A stretch of 64,000 nt of DNA from Mesostigma viride. Its lineage: Eukaryota; Streptophyta; Mesostigmatophyceae; Mesostigmatales; Mesostigmataceae. The translations under genes and the position numbers were made by a program. The stretch is from positions 581,808 to 645,807 of the forward strand of contig RPFO01000130.1 in assembly GCA_009746045.1 (NCBI GenBank), given 5' to 3'. Numbering within the stretch: position 1 is the stretch's first letter; the number at the start of each line of letters is the position of its first letter. Positions 35,784-49,400 of this stretch are shown piece by piece. A model generated the notes under the pieces. That model did not search any database. It was not told the DNA's origin and saw only the letters and a program-made list of their open reading frames with translations.

Positions 35784-37448
35784 GGTGTCCACGAGACGAA
35801 GAAGCCTTCTCTGGGTTGAAACTACCTAACTTGACAGCTCACGCGGTTCCGGGTACAAACTGCAGCAGCGAGCTTGCTAAATTCTGTTTAGAGACTTGCG
35901 AAATCCTCGTGCACAGCATGCCGCCCGGCAAGCGCGGATATCACTCCCCTACTCTTTTATCCTGACATGCCCATGCCAGTCTCTTCAATCGGGATTGCCG
36001 GTGTTTGTGGTCAGCATCCTTAACTCTGTGGCAGCTTTTGATCGAGTACCTTGGGCACGAGGCCATGCTTTGCATGCATGTTTGGTTTTTAGACTACAGT
36101 TATCGTGGAAGAGGACAATATGAATGCTAGTGGTTGTTGGCAAAGAAGTACAGGTTATTGCCGGTAACTAAGCAGCACTAGTGGGATTATCCAGGTGCCC
36201 ACTGAAACCTTCATGGATGTTTGTAAATTTGTGATCATCCACTCACTAATCAGGTCAATAGAAAATCATTTCATAGCACTTACTGCACTTATGATCGATA
36301 AAATAATAATTGACGATTTGACGTCGCAATATGATCGAGGACTCGCTACCTGCTAGTCGCTACGGTTTTAAAGGAGTCAAGGAAAAGCACCCCCTACAGT
36401 ATCACGTGCAAGGCTGTGCAAGGTGCCTAGATCGCGCACGTGGGACCTGGGAAACTGGAAACTATGGGCGCCCGGGTTATTCTAAACCTGCCGCACGTCT
36501 CAAACGCTACGGTTTGGCAAAGAGTTTGCGGTAGCAGCTGTTACCCATTCGCAGGAAGAGCTTTGCCATGTAACTCCAGGGTGGGTGGAACTACGGTAGA
36601 CGTAGCCGTTGACCAACGCGCCCACAAAATTTATCCACGTTCACGCAGGGTTCACGTGGATTTTCGCTGACAAAGCGCGTTTGTTGGTAAAATAATGGCG
36701 AACGTCATTATGATGATGGTACGCACATGCGCGATGTAGATGTCTCATGTGCAAAGGTAGTAAACCTGTTTTATTGCGACGTAAACACTATACAATAAAG
36801 CGAAATTCGCGATCGAGCCCCGTCTTGCTTAGGCCAGCCGCTCCTTGCGCTCGCAATTAGGTCACGGAATGCTAGCTAGCAACTGAGCGATTGAGGATAA
36901 CTGTGGCCTGCAGGCTTGACCCCGTCTACGGTAAGTGCTTCTTTTTTGCAGGAATCGGGAAATATTTGTGAACCCTGGCTGCTAGGCATGCATCAAGCGG
37001 CATCCCGTTGAGTGTATGTTTTCAATACTCTCAATACATGAACTAAGCTTGCTATTGTATCTTTTCCGCGTGAGCACTGGTCACATCGTACAGGACAATG
37101 AGGCCTGCTGAAATTTACTCTTGCATCCTTAAGCCAGTCTGGCGTCAGTTTCTCAATTATGCAGTGGATACATTCATGTCGTGTGGGTGCAACAGGTCCC
37201 AGTGTACCGTCGTTCTTCCGGCGCATGCCATGGTCTCCTCGACATTGTTGCGAGACAACTCCAAATTCACATTGGACAATGCCGGGACAGTTTGCACATA
37301 ATACAGTGCGGACCCGCTTTTGAAATGCAAGCCATGCGCATCTTATAGAAAATGATTGGCACCAGCATCTTGTGGTTGCTGCGTAAATTAAGTTCTTCAT
37401 CACTGGCAAGGGTTTCGCCAATATAATTGCAGAAGTCACGTCATCACC
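35784..37448. promoter_or_regulatory. Divergent intergenic region between Rtf2 and TTLL genes
   Basis: The two start codons (35783 minus, 37449 plus) face away from each other across 1.66 kb with no other recognisable gene, so both promoters should lie here. No clear core promoter element could be singled out. Confidence 0.45.
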
Positions 37449-40400
37449 ATGTCCGCTCCTGGGTCTCCCTTCGCGCAAAAAAGGTCCAGTTTCAAAGGAA
37501 CTACCACGGGTAATGTCTCTTCGCCAAAAGCTGACGTGGCACCCCGTGGAAGCTCTGGAGGCGGTGTCCGGCGCAACCCATCCACCTCCGCCGCCTCCCC
37601 GGCAGCTGTCGCCAGCAAGGCCCCTGGGAGGGGCAGCACGCCTGCCAAGGAGGAGAGGCCGGGCAGCGACACGGCGCGCGACCAAGACGGTTCCGATGAC
37701 GAAGCCGAGGGATCCACCCCCGCCCAGCCGGCGAAGAAGAAGTGGAAGAAAGTGCGCATCGCGGTCAACTTGTCTGCCTGCAAATACGACGTCTGTAAGT
37801 GATTCCTCACCACCCTATTGGTGCGCCCGCCACTCTATGGGTGCCCTCATTGCCTTTTATACTAGGGACTTCACACAGAGCATTTACCTTAAGGCTTACA
37901 GCATGTGTGTGAAGGCATCCAGCCTACCACGGCCTGGTACTGGTTTCATATGGCTGGCCAGTAGTGCTGACAGTCGTACAACCACCCTTTCACCTGCACT
38001 AGCCACCACCACCTGCTATTCATGCAGTGCAGCTCCGTACACTCCAGTAACCCAGCCATGTGACCACCACAGCAACCCGACCACCCGCCCGACCCTACCA
38101 CAATGCACCTTGACTTGGTCCCATCCTACACAAATGCACGGTGAGGTGCTTGTTTTGCCACATTTTTCTGTATCTATGCCGCCTGTCTTTCCCCCAATGA
38201 TGACCTAACTTACCACCAAACCATACCCAACCCAACCTATCTCTTGCTACCCAACCATAGGCTTATCCTGGCCCATGCCCCCCCATTCTCACCCTGTACC
38301 CACCCTATAAGCACACCCAGCACCCTGTGACCCACTCAAAAAACGTCCCTGTAGCCCTGATCGTTCCTACTACTGCACTGTGCACTAGGCTCGTAGAGCG
38401 AATGGGACGGTGCCTAGCAACCAGCCACCAACCCACCCACCCACCCACCCACCCACCCACCCACCCACCCACCCACCCACCCACCCACCCACCCACCCAC
38501 CCACCCACCCACCCACCCACCCACCCACCCACCCACCCACCCACCCACCCACCCACCCACCCACCCACCCACCCACCCACCCACCCGCCTGCCGACTTGC
38601 TTGCCAATAAGTTCCTTGTACCCTTAAGGCTTTTCTCCCCCTGTCGCATGCAGCACGCATCGTGCTGGCCGAGCTCATGCAAACGGGCCCATATCGCACA
38701 TGCTTCCCTTTTTTTCCCCTCACATGTCACATGCAGTGCGCATCGTGCTGGCCGAGCTCATGCAAACGGGCCCATATCGCACATGCTTCCCTTTTTTTCC
38801 CCTCACATGTCGCATGCAGTGCGCATCGTGCTGGCCGAGCTCATGCAAACGGGCCCATATCGCACATGCTTCCCTTTTTTTCCCCTCACATGTCGCATGC
38901 AGTGCGCATCGTGCTGGCCGAGCTCATGCAAACGGGCCCATATCGCACATGCTTCCCTTTTTTCCCCTCACATGTCACATGCAGCGCGCATCGTGCTGGC
39001 CGAGCTCATGCAAACGGGCCCATATCGCACATGCTTCCCTTTTTTTCCCTCACATGTCACATGCAGTGCGCATCGTGCTGGCCGAGCTCATGCAAACGGG
39101 CCCATATCGCACATGCTTCCCTTTTTTCCCCCTCACATGTCACATGCAGTGCGCATCGTGCTGGCCGAGCTCATGCAAACGGGCCCATATCGCACATGCT
39201 TCCCTTTTTTTCCCCTCACATGTCGCATGCAGTGCGCATCGTGCTGGCCGAGCTCATGCAAACGGGCCCATATCGCACATGCTTCCCTTTTTTCCCCCTC
39301 ACATGTCGCATGCAGTGCGCATCGTGCTGGCCGAGCTCATGCAAACGGGCCCATATCGCACATGCTTCCCTTTTTTCCCCTCACATGTCGCATGCAGCAC
39401 GCATCGTGCTGGCCGAGCTCATGCAAACGGGCCCATATCGCACATGCTTCCCTTTTTTCCCCTCACATGTCGCATGCAGTGCGCATCGTGCTGGCCGAGC
39501 TCATGCAAACGGGCCCATATCGCACATGCTTCCCTTTTTTCCCCCTCACATGTCACATGCAGCGCGCATCGTGCTGGCCGAGCTCATGCAAACGGGCCCA
39601 TATCGCACATGCTTCCCTTTTTTCCCCCTCACATGTCGCATGCAGCGCGCATCGTGCTGGCCGAGCTCATGCAAACGGGCCCATATCGCACATGCTTCCC
39701 TTTTTTCCCCCTCACATGTCGCATGCAGCGCGCATCGTGCTGGCCGAGCTCATGCAAACGGGCCCATATCGCACATGCTTCCCTTTTTTCCCCTCACATG
39801 TCACATGCAGCGCGCATCGTGCTGGCCGAGCTCATGCAAACGGGCCCATATCGCACATGCTTCCCTTTTTTCCCCTCACATGTCACATGCAGCGCGCATC
39901 GTGCTGGCCGAGCTCATGCAAACGGGCCCATATCGCACATGCTTCCCTTTTTTCCCCTCACATGTCACATGCAGCGCGCATCGTGCTGGCCGAGCTCATG
40001 CAAACGGGCCCATATCGCACATGCTTCCCTTTTTTCCCCTCACATGTCGCATGCAGCACGCATCGTGCTGGCCGAGCTCATGCAAACGGGCCCATATCGC
40101 ACATGCTTCCCTTTTTTCCCCTCACATGTCACATGCAGTGCGCATCGTGCTGGCCGAGCTCATGCAAACGGGCCCATATCGCACATGCTTCCCTTTTTTC
40201 CCCTCACATGTCGCATGCAGCACGCATCGTGCTGGCCGAGCTCATGCAAACGGGCCCATATCGCACATGCTTCCCTTTTTTCCCCTCACATGTCGCATGC
40301 AGTGCGCATCGTGCTGGCCGAGCTCATGCAAACGGGCCCATATCGCACATGCTTCCCTTTTTTCCCCCTCACATGTCACATGCAGCGCGCATCGTGCTGG

Positions 40401-43400
40401 CCGAGCTCATGCAAACGGGCCCATATCGCACATGCTTCCCTTTTTTCCCCCTCACATGTCGCATGCAGCGCGCATCGTGCTGGCCGAGCTCATGCAAACG
40501 GGCCCATATCGCACATGCTTCCCTTTTTTCCCCCTCACATGTCGCATGCAGCGCGCATCGTGCTGGCCGAGCTCATGCAAACGGGCCCATATCGCACATG
40601 CTTCCCTTTTTTCCCCTCACATGTCACATGCAGCGCGCATCGTGCTGGCCGAGCTCATGCAAACGGGCCCATATCGCACATGCTTCCCTTTTTTTCCCCT
40701 CACATGTCACATGCAGCGCGCATCGTGCTGGCCGAGCTCATGCAAACGGGCCCATATCGCACATGCTTCCCTTTTTTCCCCTCACATGTCACATGCAGTG
40801 CGCATCGTGCTGGCCGAGCTCATGCAAACGGGCCCATATCGCACATGCTTCCCTTTTTTTCCCCTCACATGTCACATGCAGCGCGCATCGTGCTGGCCGA
40901 GCTCATGCAAACGGGCCCATATCGCACATGCTTCCCTTTTTTTCCCCTCACATGTCACATGCAGCGCGCATCGTGCTGGCCGAGCTCATGCAAACGGGCC
41001 CATATCGCACATGCTTCCCTTTTTTTCCCCTCACATGTCACATGCAGTGCGCATCGTGCTGGCCGAGCTCATGCAAACGGGCCCATATCGCACATGCTTC
41101 CCTTTTTTTCCCCTCACATGTCGCATGCAGCGCGCATCGTGCTGGCCGAGCTCATGCAAACGGGCCCATATCGCACATGCTTCCCTTTTTTTCCCCTCAC
41201 ATGTCACATGCAGTGCGCATCGTGCTGGCCGAGCTCATGCAAACGGGCCCATATCGCACATGCTTCCCTTTTTTTCCCCTCACATGTCGCATGCAGTGCG
41301 CATCGTGCTGGCCGAGCTCAAGTGGAAGGAGGTGGGCGACGAGAGCGACTGGCACGTCTGCTGGATCGACACGTCCGTCTCCCTCGAGCGCGTCATGCGG
41401 CTCGCGCCCTACCAGGTACAACCGTATAGGACCACACAGGCTCACGAAGGGTAGGCTAGGGTAGGCTAGGGTAGGCTAGGGTAGGCTAGGCTAGGCTAGG
41501 CTAGGCTAGGCTAGGCTAGGCTAGGCTAGGCTAGGCTAGGCTAGGCTAGGCTAGGCTAGGCTAGGCTAGGGTAGGCGAGGCGAGGCGAGGCGAGGCGAGG
41601 CGAGGCGAGGCGAGGCGAGGCGAGGCGAGGCGAGGCGAGGCGAGGCGAGGCGAGGCGAGGCGAGGCGAGGCTAGGCTAGGGTAAGGTAGGGTAGGGTAGG
41701 GTAGGGTAGGGTAGGGTAGGGTAGGGTAGGGTAGGGTAGGGTAGGGTAGGGTAGGGTAGGGTAGGGTAGGGTAGGGTAGGGTAGGGTAGGGTAGGGTAGG
41801 GTAGGGTAGGGTAGGGTAGGGTAGGGTAGGGTAGGGTAGGGTAGGGTAGGGTAGGGTAGGGTAGGGTAGGGTACGGTAGGGTAGGGTACGGTAGGGTAGG
41901 GTAGGGTACGGTAGGGTAGGGACGCGAATGGTAAAGCAGGCGATGCGGGTAGACAGGCAATACAGGTGGATAGTCAACGAAGGTAGATAGGCAAAACATG
42001 GTAGATAGGCAACAAATGTGGATAGGCAACAAGGGTAGATAGGCAACTAGGGTATATAGGCAACAAAGGTGTATAGGCAACAAGGGTAGATAGGCAGCAA
42101 TGGTATATAGGCAGCAAAGGTGGATAGGCGACAAATATAGATAGGCAACAACACACTTGGTAGGCAACATAGAGGATAGGCAATGTGGCAGATAGGCAAC
42201 CCAGTAGAATGGCACAATAACTAGATAGGTAACACAAGCAGTTTAGTTAGGCTGCAACAGTACTTGAGCAAGGATTGTCTGGCGATGCAAGTGGGTGGGA
42301 GATGTAAGTAGATAGGCGAACACGTAGGGTAGCACAGACTTTGTAGGCTTCGTACGGACGGGCACGCTCTATATAGGCCATATACTTAGTAAAACAGGCA
42401 GCCTAGCAGAAAGTAATGCTTGTTGGGCCTGCGCCAATTCATGCCTCTCTATCTATGGGTTTAGTTGTTCTATCAGTAGTAAATAATTACTCACTGTTGG
42501 TATATAATTACTGACTGTTGGTGTATGATTACTCACTGTTGGTATATGATAACTCACTGTTGGGATATGACTACTCACTGTTGGTATATGATAACTCACT
42601 GTTGGGATATGATAACTCATTGTTGGGATGTGATAACTCACTGTTCGTATATGATAGCTCACTGTTGGGATATGATTACTCTCTGTTGGTATATGATAAC
42701 TCACTGTTGGCGCATCCGCCCCTACCATGGCATGCGCAGCATGGGATGATCGCGGCACGTTGTCGCCTTACTACCCCCCACGCGCGCCGACCTTGCTTCT
42801 CTTGGGGCACCGCATTCACCCCTCCCACGGCATGGTAGACATTCACATGGTGTTATTCTATGGTTATCCGATCGTGTTGTTGTGTTTGATCCGATCGTGT
42901 TGTTGTGTTTGATCCGATCGTGTTGTTGTGTTTGATCCGATCGTGTTGTTGTGTTTGATCCGATCATGTTGTTGTGTTTGATCCGATCGTGTTGTTGTGT
43001 TTGATCCGATCGTGTTGTGTTTGATCCGATCGTGTTGTTGCGTTTGATCCGATCGTGTTGTTGTGTTTGATCCGATCGTGTTGTTGTGTTTGTTCCGATC
43101 GTGTTGTGTTTGATCCGATCATGTTGTTGTGTTTGATCCGATCATGTTGTTGTGTTTGATCCGATCGTGTTGTGTTTGATCCGATCGTGTTGTTGTGTTT
43201 GATCCGATCGTGTTGTTGTGTTTGATCCGATCGTGTTGCTGTGTTTGTTCCGATCATGTTGTTGTGTTTGATCCGATCATGTTGTTGTGTTTGATCCGAT
43301 CGTGTTGTTGTGTTTGATCCGATCGTGTTGTTGTGTTTGATCCGATCGTGTTGTTGTGTTTGATCCGATCATGTTGTTGTGTTTGATCCGATCGTGTTGT

Positions 43401-46400
43401 GTTTGATCCGATCGTGTTGTTGTGTTTGATCCGATCGTGTTGTTGTGTTTGATCCGATCGTGTTGCTGTGTTTGTTCCGATCATGTTGTTGTGTTTGATC
43501 CGATCATGTTGTTGTGTTTGATCCGATCGTGTTGTTGTGTTTGATCCGATCGTGTTGTTGTGTTTGATCCGATCGTGTTGTTGTGTTTGATCCGATCGTG
43601 TTGCTGTGTTTGATCCGATCGTGTTGTTGTGTTTGATCCGATCGTGTTTTTGTGTTTGATCCGATCATGTCGTTGTCGTCGTTGTGTTTGTTTCCCTTTG
43701 GCACGTGGTATGCCCCTACCCCACACACAGCGGATGCACCATTCGCCGGGCATGCAGGACATGGGGATGACCTTTGTGTGCCGTTGCATGGACACTACAT
43801 CCCCCACGTGATGCTATTGGACATGTGTGCAGCGCATCAACCACTTCCACGGCATGCTGGACATCTGTCGCAAGAAGCCGCTCGCCCGCAACATCGGCCG
43901 CCTGCGCACGCTCTACCCGAACGATTATGGATACACGCCCCGCACGTTTGTACTGCCGGGAGAGTAAGTGACTCATCTCCTAAGCCAATAAGGCACTTGC
44001 ATGTAGCTTGGCCAGCGCATCGTTCACGCTAGGGTAAATAACCCGCGTTGAACTGAACACACGCTCGTGCTGCCGGGAGAGTAAGTGAACCCTTCTCCCC
44101 ACGACATCTAATCTTTTGAGCTGTACATGGGGATGCCGGATCTCGGAAATCCTATGGCTTGCTTGCTTGATGCTCACGCAGACTGATTGGGTGTCCCATG
44201 CAGGCTTGCTACCCAAACCCCTTAGCGTCGCGTGCTGCTCTGTGCGTGGCATGCCAGCCTCTGCCAGGCGTGCGAGGCTGCAGCAAGATGTGCCTACATC
44301 CTGTCGCCGTCTTTTGGTGTGCTGTCGCCGTCTTTTGGTGTGCTTGGTATGCCGCTATCCCATGGCTACACTTTCCAAGCAACATGCACTACTACTGCAT
44401 GCACTATGCACTGTACAGTGTACAGTGCACTGTAACATGTGCACGATACAGTGCGCTATAATATATGCACCATACAGCGATCCAACTACCTGGTACAGTT
44501 TCTGAAGGTCCAAGAGAGGCATGGGGGTGTTTGTCACGTTTGCAAGCATCCATGACATGCTCGTGGGGACTTTAAGAATTACAATATTCTCTGGATTTCC
44601 ACAAATGTCCGCGAAAGCGCGATGCCTTCGTCCACGTCGGTTACTGGTGTCCACCGTGTCGCCGCTCCCATTCTTGCACACGCCGTGCCTTCCTCGCACT
44701 CAAACACGCCGTGCCTTCCTCGCACTCAAACACAGCGTTCCTGTTTTCCCCCCTAACCCTTCCCGTCCCGCCTGCGTGACCCAGGATGCAAGAGTTCCTC
44801 GCTCAGTTCAACTCCAAGAAGACCAAGACGTACATCCTCAAGCCCGATGCAGGGTGCCAGGTATGCCCCCGTTGCTTGCAACCGCACGGGCCTTGGTTAG
44901 AAGCCAAAGTGCATGCCCAGAGCATGGGCCAGTTGCTCGGACAATGGCATGCTGTTGCTTATATTTACTACTCTGCTTTTTTTTTCTTGCCGGAGCATGA
45001 TGCACGGAGCCTGTTCGAAGGAGGCTACCAGCTACCTGCGTAGCACCCGCCGTCGCCCCGCTCGCCAACCCTGATGGTAGCACCCGCCGTCGTCCCGCTC
45101 GCCAACCCTGATGATAGCACCCGCCGTCGTCCCGCTCGCCAACCCTGATGGTAGCACTGGCAGTCGTCCCGCTCGCCAACCCTGATGGACAGTAGCATCC
45201 GCAGTAGTCCAGCTAGCCTACCCTAATGGACAGAGTTCCCGCGATGGTTCGATGTCCGACACTGTTTCCAGCAACCTCGTTCTTTGGCCCACCTGCGTTG
45301 CTTCCATTGTGCGTGCGTGTGTGTCTGTGTGTATTCGTGTGTATTCGTGTGTATTCGTGTGTTTTCGTGTCTATTCGTGTCTATTCGTGTGTATTCGTGT
45401 CTATTCGTGTCTATTCGTGTCTATTCGTGTCTATTCGTGTCTATTCGTGTCTATTCGTGTCTATTCGTGTCTATTCGTGTCTATTCGTGTCTATTCGTGT
45501 CTATTCGTGTCTATTCGTGTCTATTCGTGTGTGCACGTTTGTGCGTGGTGTGTGATTGTGTCCACGCGTGTGCGCGCATGTGCGTGCGCAGGGCAAGGGC
45601 ATCTCGCTGGCGCAAAGCGCGCAGGAGGTGATCCGCAACTTGGACGCGATCGGCACGCAGAACGTTGTGGCCCAGCGCTACCTGTCCAAGGTGAGAGCGC
45701 ATCATCCATGGAAGCCACAAGGTGAGGGGCGACGGCCCAAGATGAAAGCGCATGATCCGTGCTGGCCACCAGGTCAGGCGTGATGGCCCACAAGTCACCA
45801 TGGCTGCCAGTGAGCACCGGCCAGCTGCGCCCTCTGTGCTAGCCATGCCAGCCTGGCTGCCTGCTCACCCGCCCACTAGCCGACCAGCCCGCCCACCTGC
45901 TGGGTTACTGGACCCATACACCACCACCTCCCCCGCATCCACCACCTTGCAACCTGCCTGACTCGCCCGCGCTGGCAAGTGCTCGCGCGACCTGCCTGCC
46001 TTGCTCCAGCTGATTTTTCCCCGCTCTTTCCTCTTCACTTGCCCCCTACTTAATACCCCCCATCACCAATACCTCTGCTACCCCCCCCCCCCCCTTTCAG
46101 CCGCTGCTCATCAATGGCTTCAAGTTTGACATGCGCATCTACACGCTGACCACGAGCGTGGACCCGCTGCGCGTCTACGTCTACAAGGAGGGGCTCGCGC
46201 GGTTCTGCACGTCAAAATACATCAAGCCGAAACCCGACAACCTGGTGCGTGCTGCGTAGAGTCCATCACGCCGAAACCCGACAACCTGGTGCGTGCTGCG
46301 TAGAGTCCACCACGCCGAAACCCGACCACCTGGTGCTGCGTAGAGTCCATCACGCCGAAACCCGACAACCTGGTGCGTGCTGCGTAGAGTCCATCGCGCC

Positions 46401-49400
46401 GAAACCCGACAACCGTGTGCGTGCTGCGTAGAGTCCATCACGCCGAAACCCGACCACCTGGTGTGTGCTGCGTAGAGTCCATCACGCCGAAACCCGACAA
46501 CCTGGTGCGTGCTGCGTAGAGTCCATCACGCCGAAACCCGACCACCTGGTGCGTGCTGCGTAGAGTCCATCACGCCGAAACCCGACAACCTGGTGCGTGC
46601 TGCGTAGAGTCCACCACGCCGAAACCCGACAACCTGGTGTGTGCTGCATAGAGTCCATCACGCCGAAACCCGACAACCTGGTGCGTGCTGCGTAGAGTCC
46701 ATCACGCCGAAACCCGACAACCTGGTGCGTGCCGCGTAGAGTCCACCACGCCGAAACCCGACAACCTGGTGCGTGCTGCGTAGAGTCCACCACGCCGAAA
46801 CCCGACAACCTGGTGTGTGCTGCATAGAGTCCATCACGCCGAAACCCGACAACCTGGTGCGTGCTGCGTAGAGTCCATCACGCCGAAACCCGACAACCTG
46901 GTGCGTGCTGCGTAGAGTCCATCGCGCCGAAACCCGACAACCTGGTGTGTGCTGCATAGAGTCCATCACGCCGAAACCCGACAACCTGGTGCGTGCTGCG
47001 TAGAGTCCATCACGCCGAAACCCGGCAACCTGGTGCGTGCTGCGTAGAGTCCACCACGCCGAAACCCGACAACCTGGTGCGTGCTGCGTAGAGTCCACCA
47101 CGCCGAAACCCGACAACCTGGTGTGTGCTGCGTAGAGTCCATCGCGCCGAAACCCGACAACCTGGTGTGTGCTGCGTAGAGTCCATCACGCCGAAACCCG
47201 ACAACCTGGTGCGTGCTGCGTAGAGTCCACCACGCCGAAACCCGACAACCTGGTGCGTGCTGCGTAGAGTCCACCACGCCGAAACCCGACAACCTGGTGT
47301 GTGCTGCGTAGAGTCCATCACGCCGAAACCCGACAACCTGGTGCTGCGTAGAGTCCATCACGCCGAAACCCGACAACCTGGTGTGTGCTGCGTAGAGTCC
47401 ACCACGCCGAAACCCGACAACCTGGTGCTGCGTAGAGTCCACCACGCCGAAACCCGACAACCTGGTGTGTGCTGCGTAGAGTCCATCACGCCGAAACCCG
47501 ACAACCTGGTGCTGCGTAGAGTCCATCACGCCGAAACCCGACAACCTGGTGCGTGCTGCGTAGAGTCCATCACGCCGAAACCCGACAACCTGGTGCTGCG
47601 TAGAGTCCATCACGCCGAAACCCGACAACCTGGTGCTGCGTAGAGTCCACCACGCCGAAACCCGACAACCTGGTGTGTGCTGCGTAGAGTCCATCACGCC
47701 GAAACCCGACAACCTGGTGCTGCGTAGAGTCCATCACGCCGAAACCCGACAACCTGGTGTGTGCTGCGTAGAGTCCACCACGCCGAAACCCGACAACCTG
47801 GTGCTGCGTAGAGTCCACCACGCCGAAACCCGACAACCTGGTGTGTGCTGCGTAGAGTCCATCACGCCGAAACCCGACAACCTGGTGCTGCGTAGAGTCC
47901 ATCACGCCGAAACCCGACCACCTGGTGCGTGCTGCGTAGAGTCCATCACGCCGAAACCCGACAACCTGGTGCTGCGTAGAGTCCATCACGCCGAAACCCG
48001 ACAACCTGGTGCTGCGTAGAGTCCACCACGCCGAAACCCGACAACCTGGTGTGTGCTGCGTAGAGTCCATCACGCCGAAACCCGACAACCTGGTGCTGCG
48101 TAGAGTCCATCACGCCGAAACCCGACCACCTGGTGCGTGCTGCGTAGAGTCCATCACGCCGAAACCCGACAACCTGGTGCTGCGTAGAGTCCATCACGCC
48201 GAAACCCGACAACCTGGTGTGTGCTGCGTAGAGTCCATCACGCCGAAACCCGACAACCTGGTGCTGCGTAGAGTCCATCACGCCGAAACCCGACAACCTG
48301 GTGTGTGCTGCGTAGAGTCCATCACGCCGAAACCCGACAACCTGGTGCGTGCTGCGTAGAGTCCACCACGCCGAAACCCGACAACCTGGTGCGTGCTGCG
48401 TAGAGTCCATCGCGCCGAAACCCGACAACCTGGTGTGTGCTGCGTAGAGTCCATCACGCCGAAACCCGACAACCTGGTGCGTGCTGCGTAGAGTCCATCG
48501 CGCCGAAACCCGACAACCTGGTGTGTGCTGCGTAGAGTCCATCACGCCGAAACCCGACAACCTGGTGCGTGCTGCGTAGAGTCCATCGCGCCGAAACCCG
48601 ACAACCTGGTGCGTGCTGCGTAGAGTCCATCAGGCCGAAACCCGACAACCTGGTGTGTGCTGCGTAGAGTCCACCACGCCGAAACCCGACAACCTGGTGC
48701 GTGCTGCGTAGAGTCCACCACGCCGAAACCCGACAACCTGGTGCGTGCTGCGTAGAGTCCATCGCGCCGAAACCCGACAACCTGGTGCGTGCTGCGTAGA
48801 GTCCATCAGGCCGAAACCCGACAACCTGGTGCTGCGTAGAGTCCATCACGCCGAAACCCGACCACCTGGTGCGTGCTGCGTAGAGTCCATCACGCCGAAA
48901 CCCGACAACCTGGTGCTGCGTAGAGTCCATCACGCCGAAACCCGACAACCTGGTGCGTGCTGCGTAGAGTCCACCACGCCGAAACCCGACAACCTGGTGC
49001 GTGCTGCGTAGAGTCCATCGCGCCGAAACCCGACAACCTGGTGTGTGCTGCGTAGAGTCCATCACGCCGAAACCCGACAACCTGGTGCGTGCTGCGTAGA
49101 GTCCATCGCGCCGAAACCCGACAACCTGGTGCGTGCTGCGTAGAGTCCATCGCGCCGAAACCCGACAACCTGGTGCGTGCTGCGTAGAGTCCATCGCGCC
49201 GAAACCCGACAACCTGGTGTGTGCTGCGTAGAGTCCATCACGCCGAAACCCGACAACCTGGTGCGTGCTGCGTAGAGTCCATCGCGCCGAAACCCGACAA
49301 CCTGGTGTGTGCTGCGTAGAGTCCACCACACCGAAACCCGACAACCTGGTGTGTGCTGCGTAGAGTCCATCACGCCGAAACCCGACAACCGTGTGCGTGC

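Noticed and set aside
35145-35792. 215-codon Pro/Ser-rich minus-strand frame
   Set aside because: Only its first 36 codons (35783-35676) are exon 1 of the Rtf2 gene; the rest is intron 1 with the (GGGA)n run.
38327-41464. Three overlapping open frames of 909-1045 codons
   Set aside because: They arise because the 83-bp repeat lacks stops in all forward frames. The real gene splices from 37794 to 41297 and the protein has no other support.
41680-41927. Telomere repeat array
   Set aside because: The unit is GGGTA (5 bp), not TTTAGGG, and it grades into GGCGA and GGCTA relatives; it is an intronic microsatellite.
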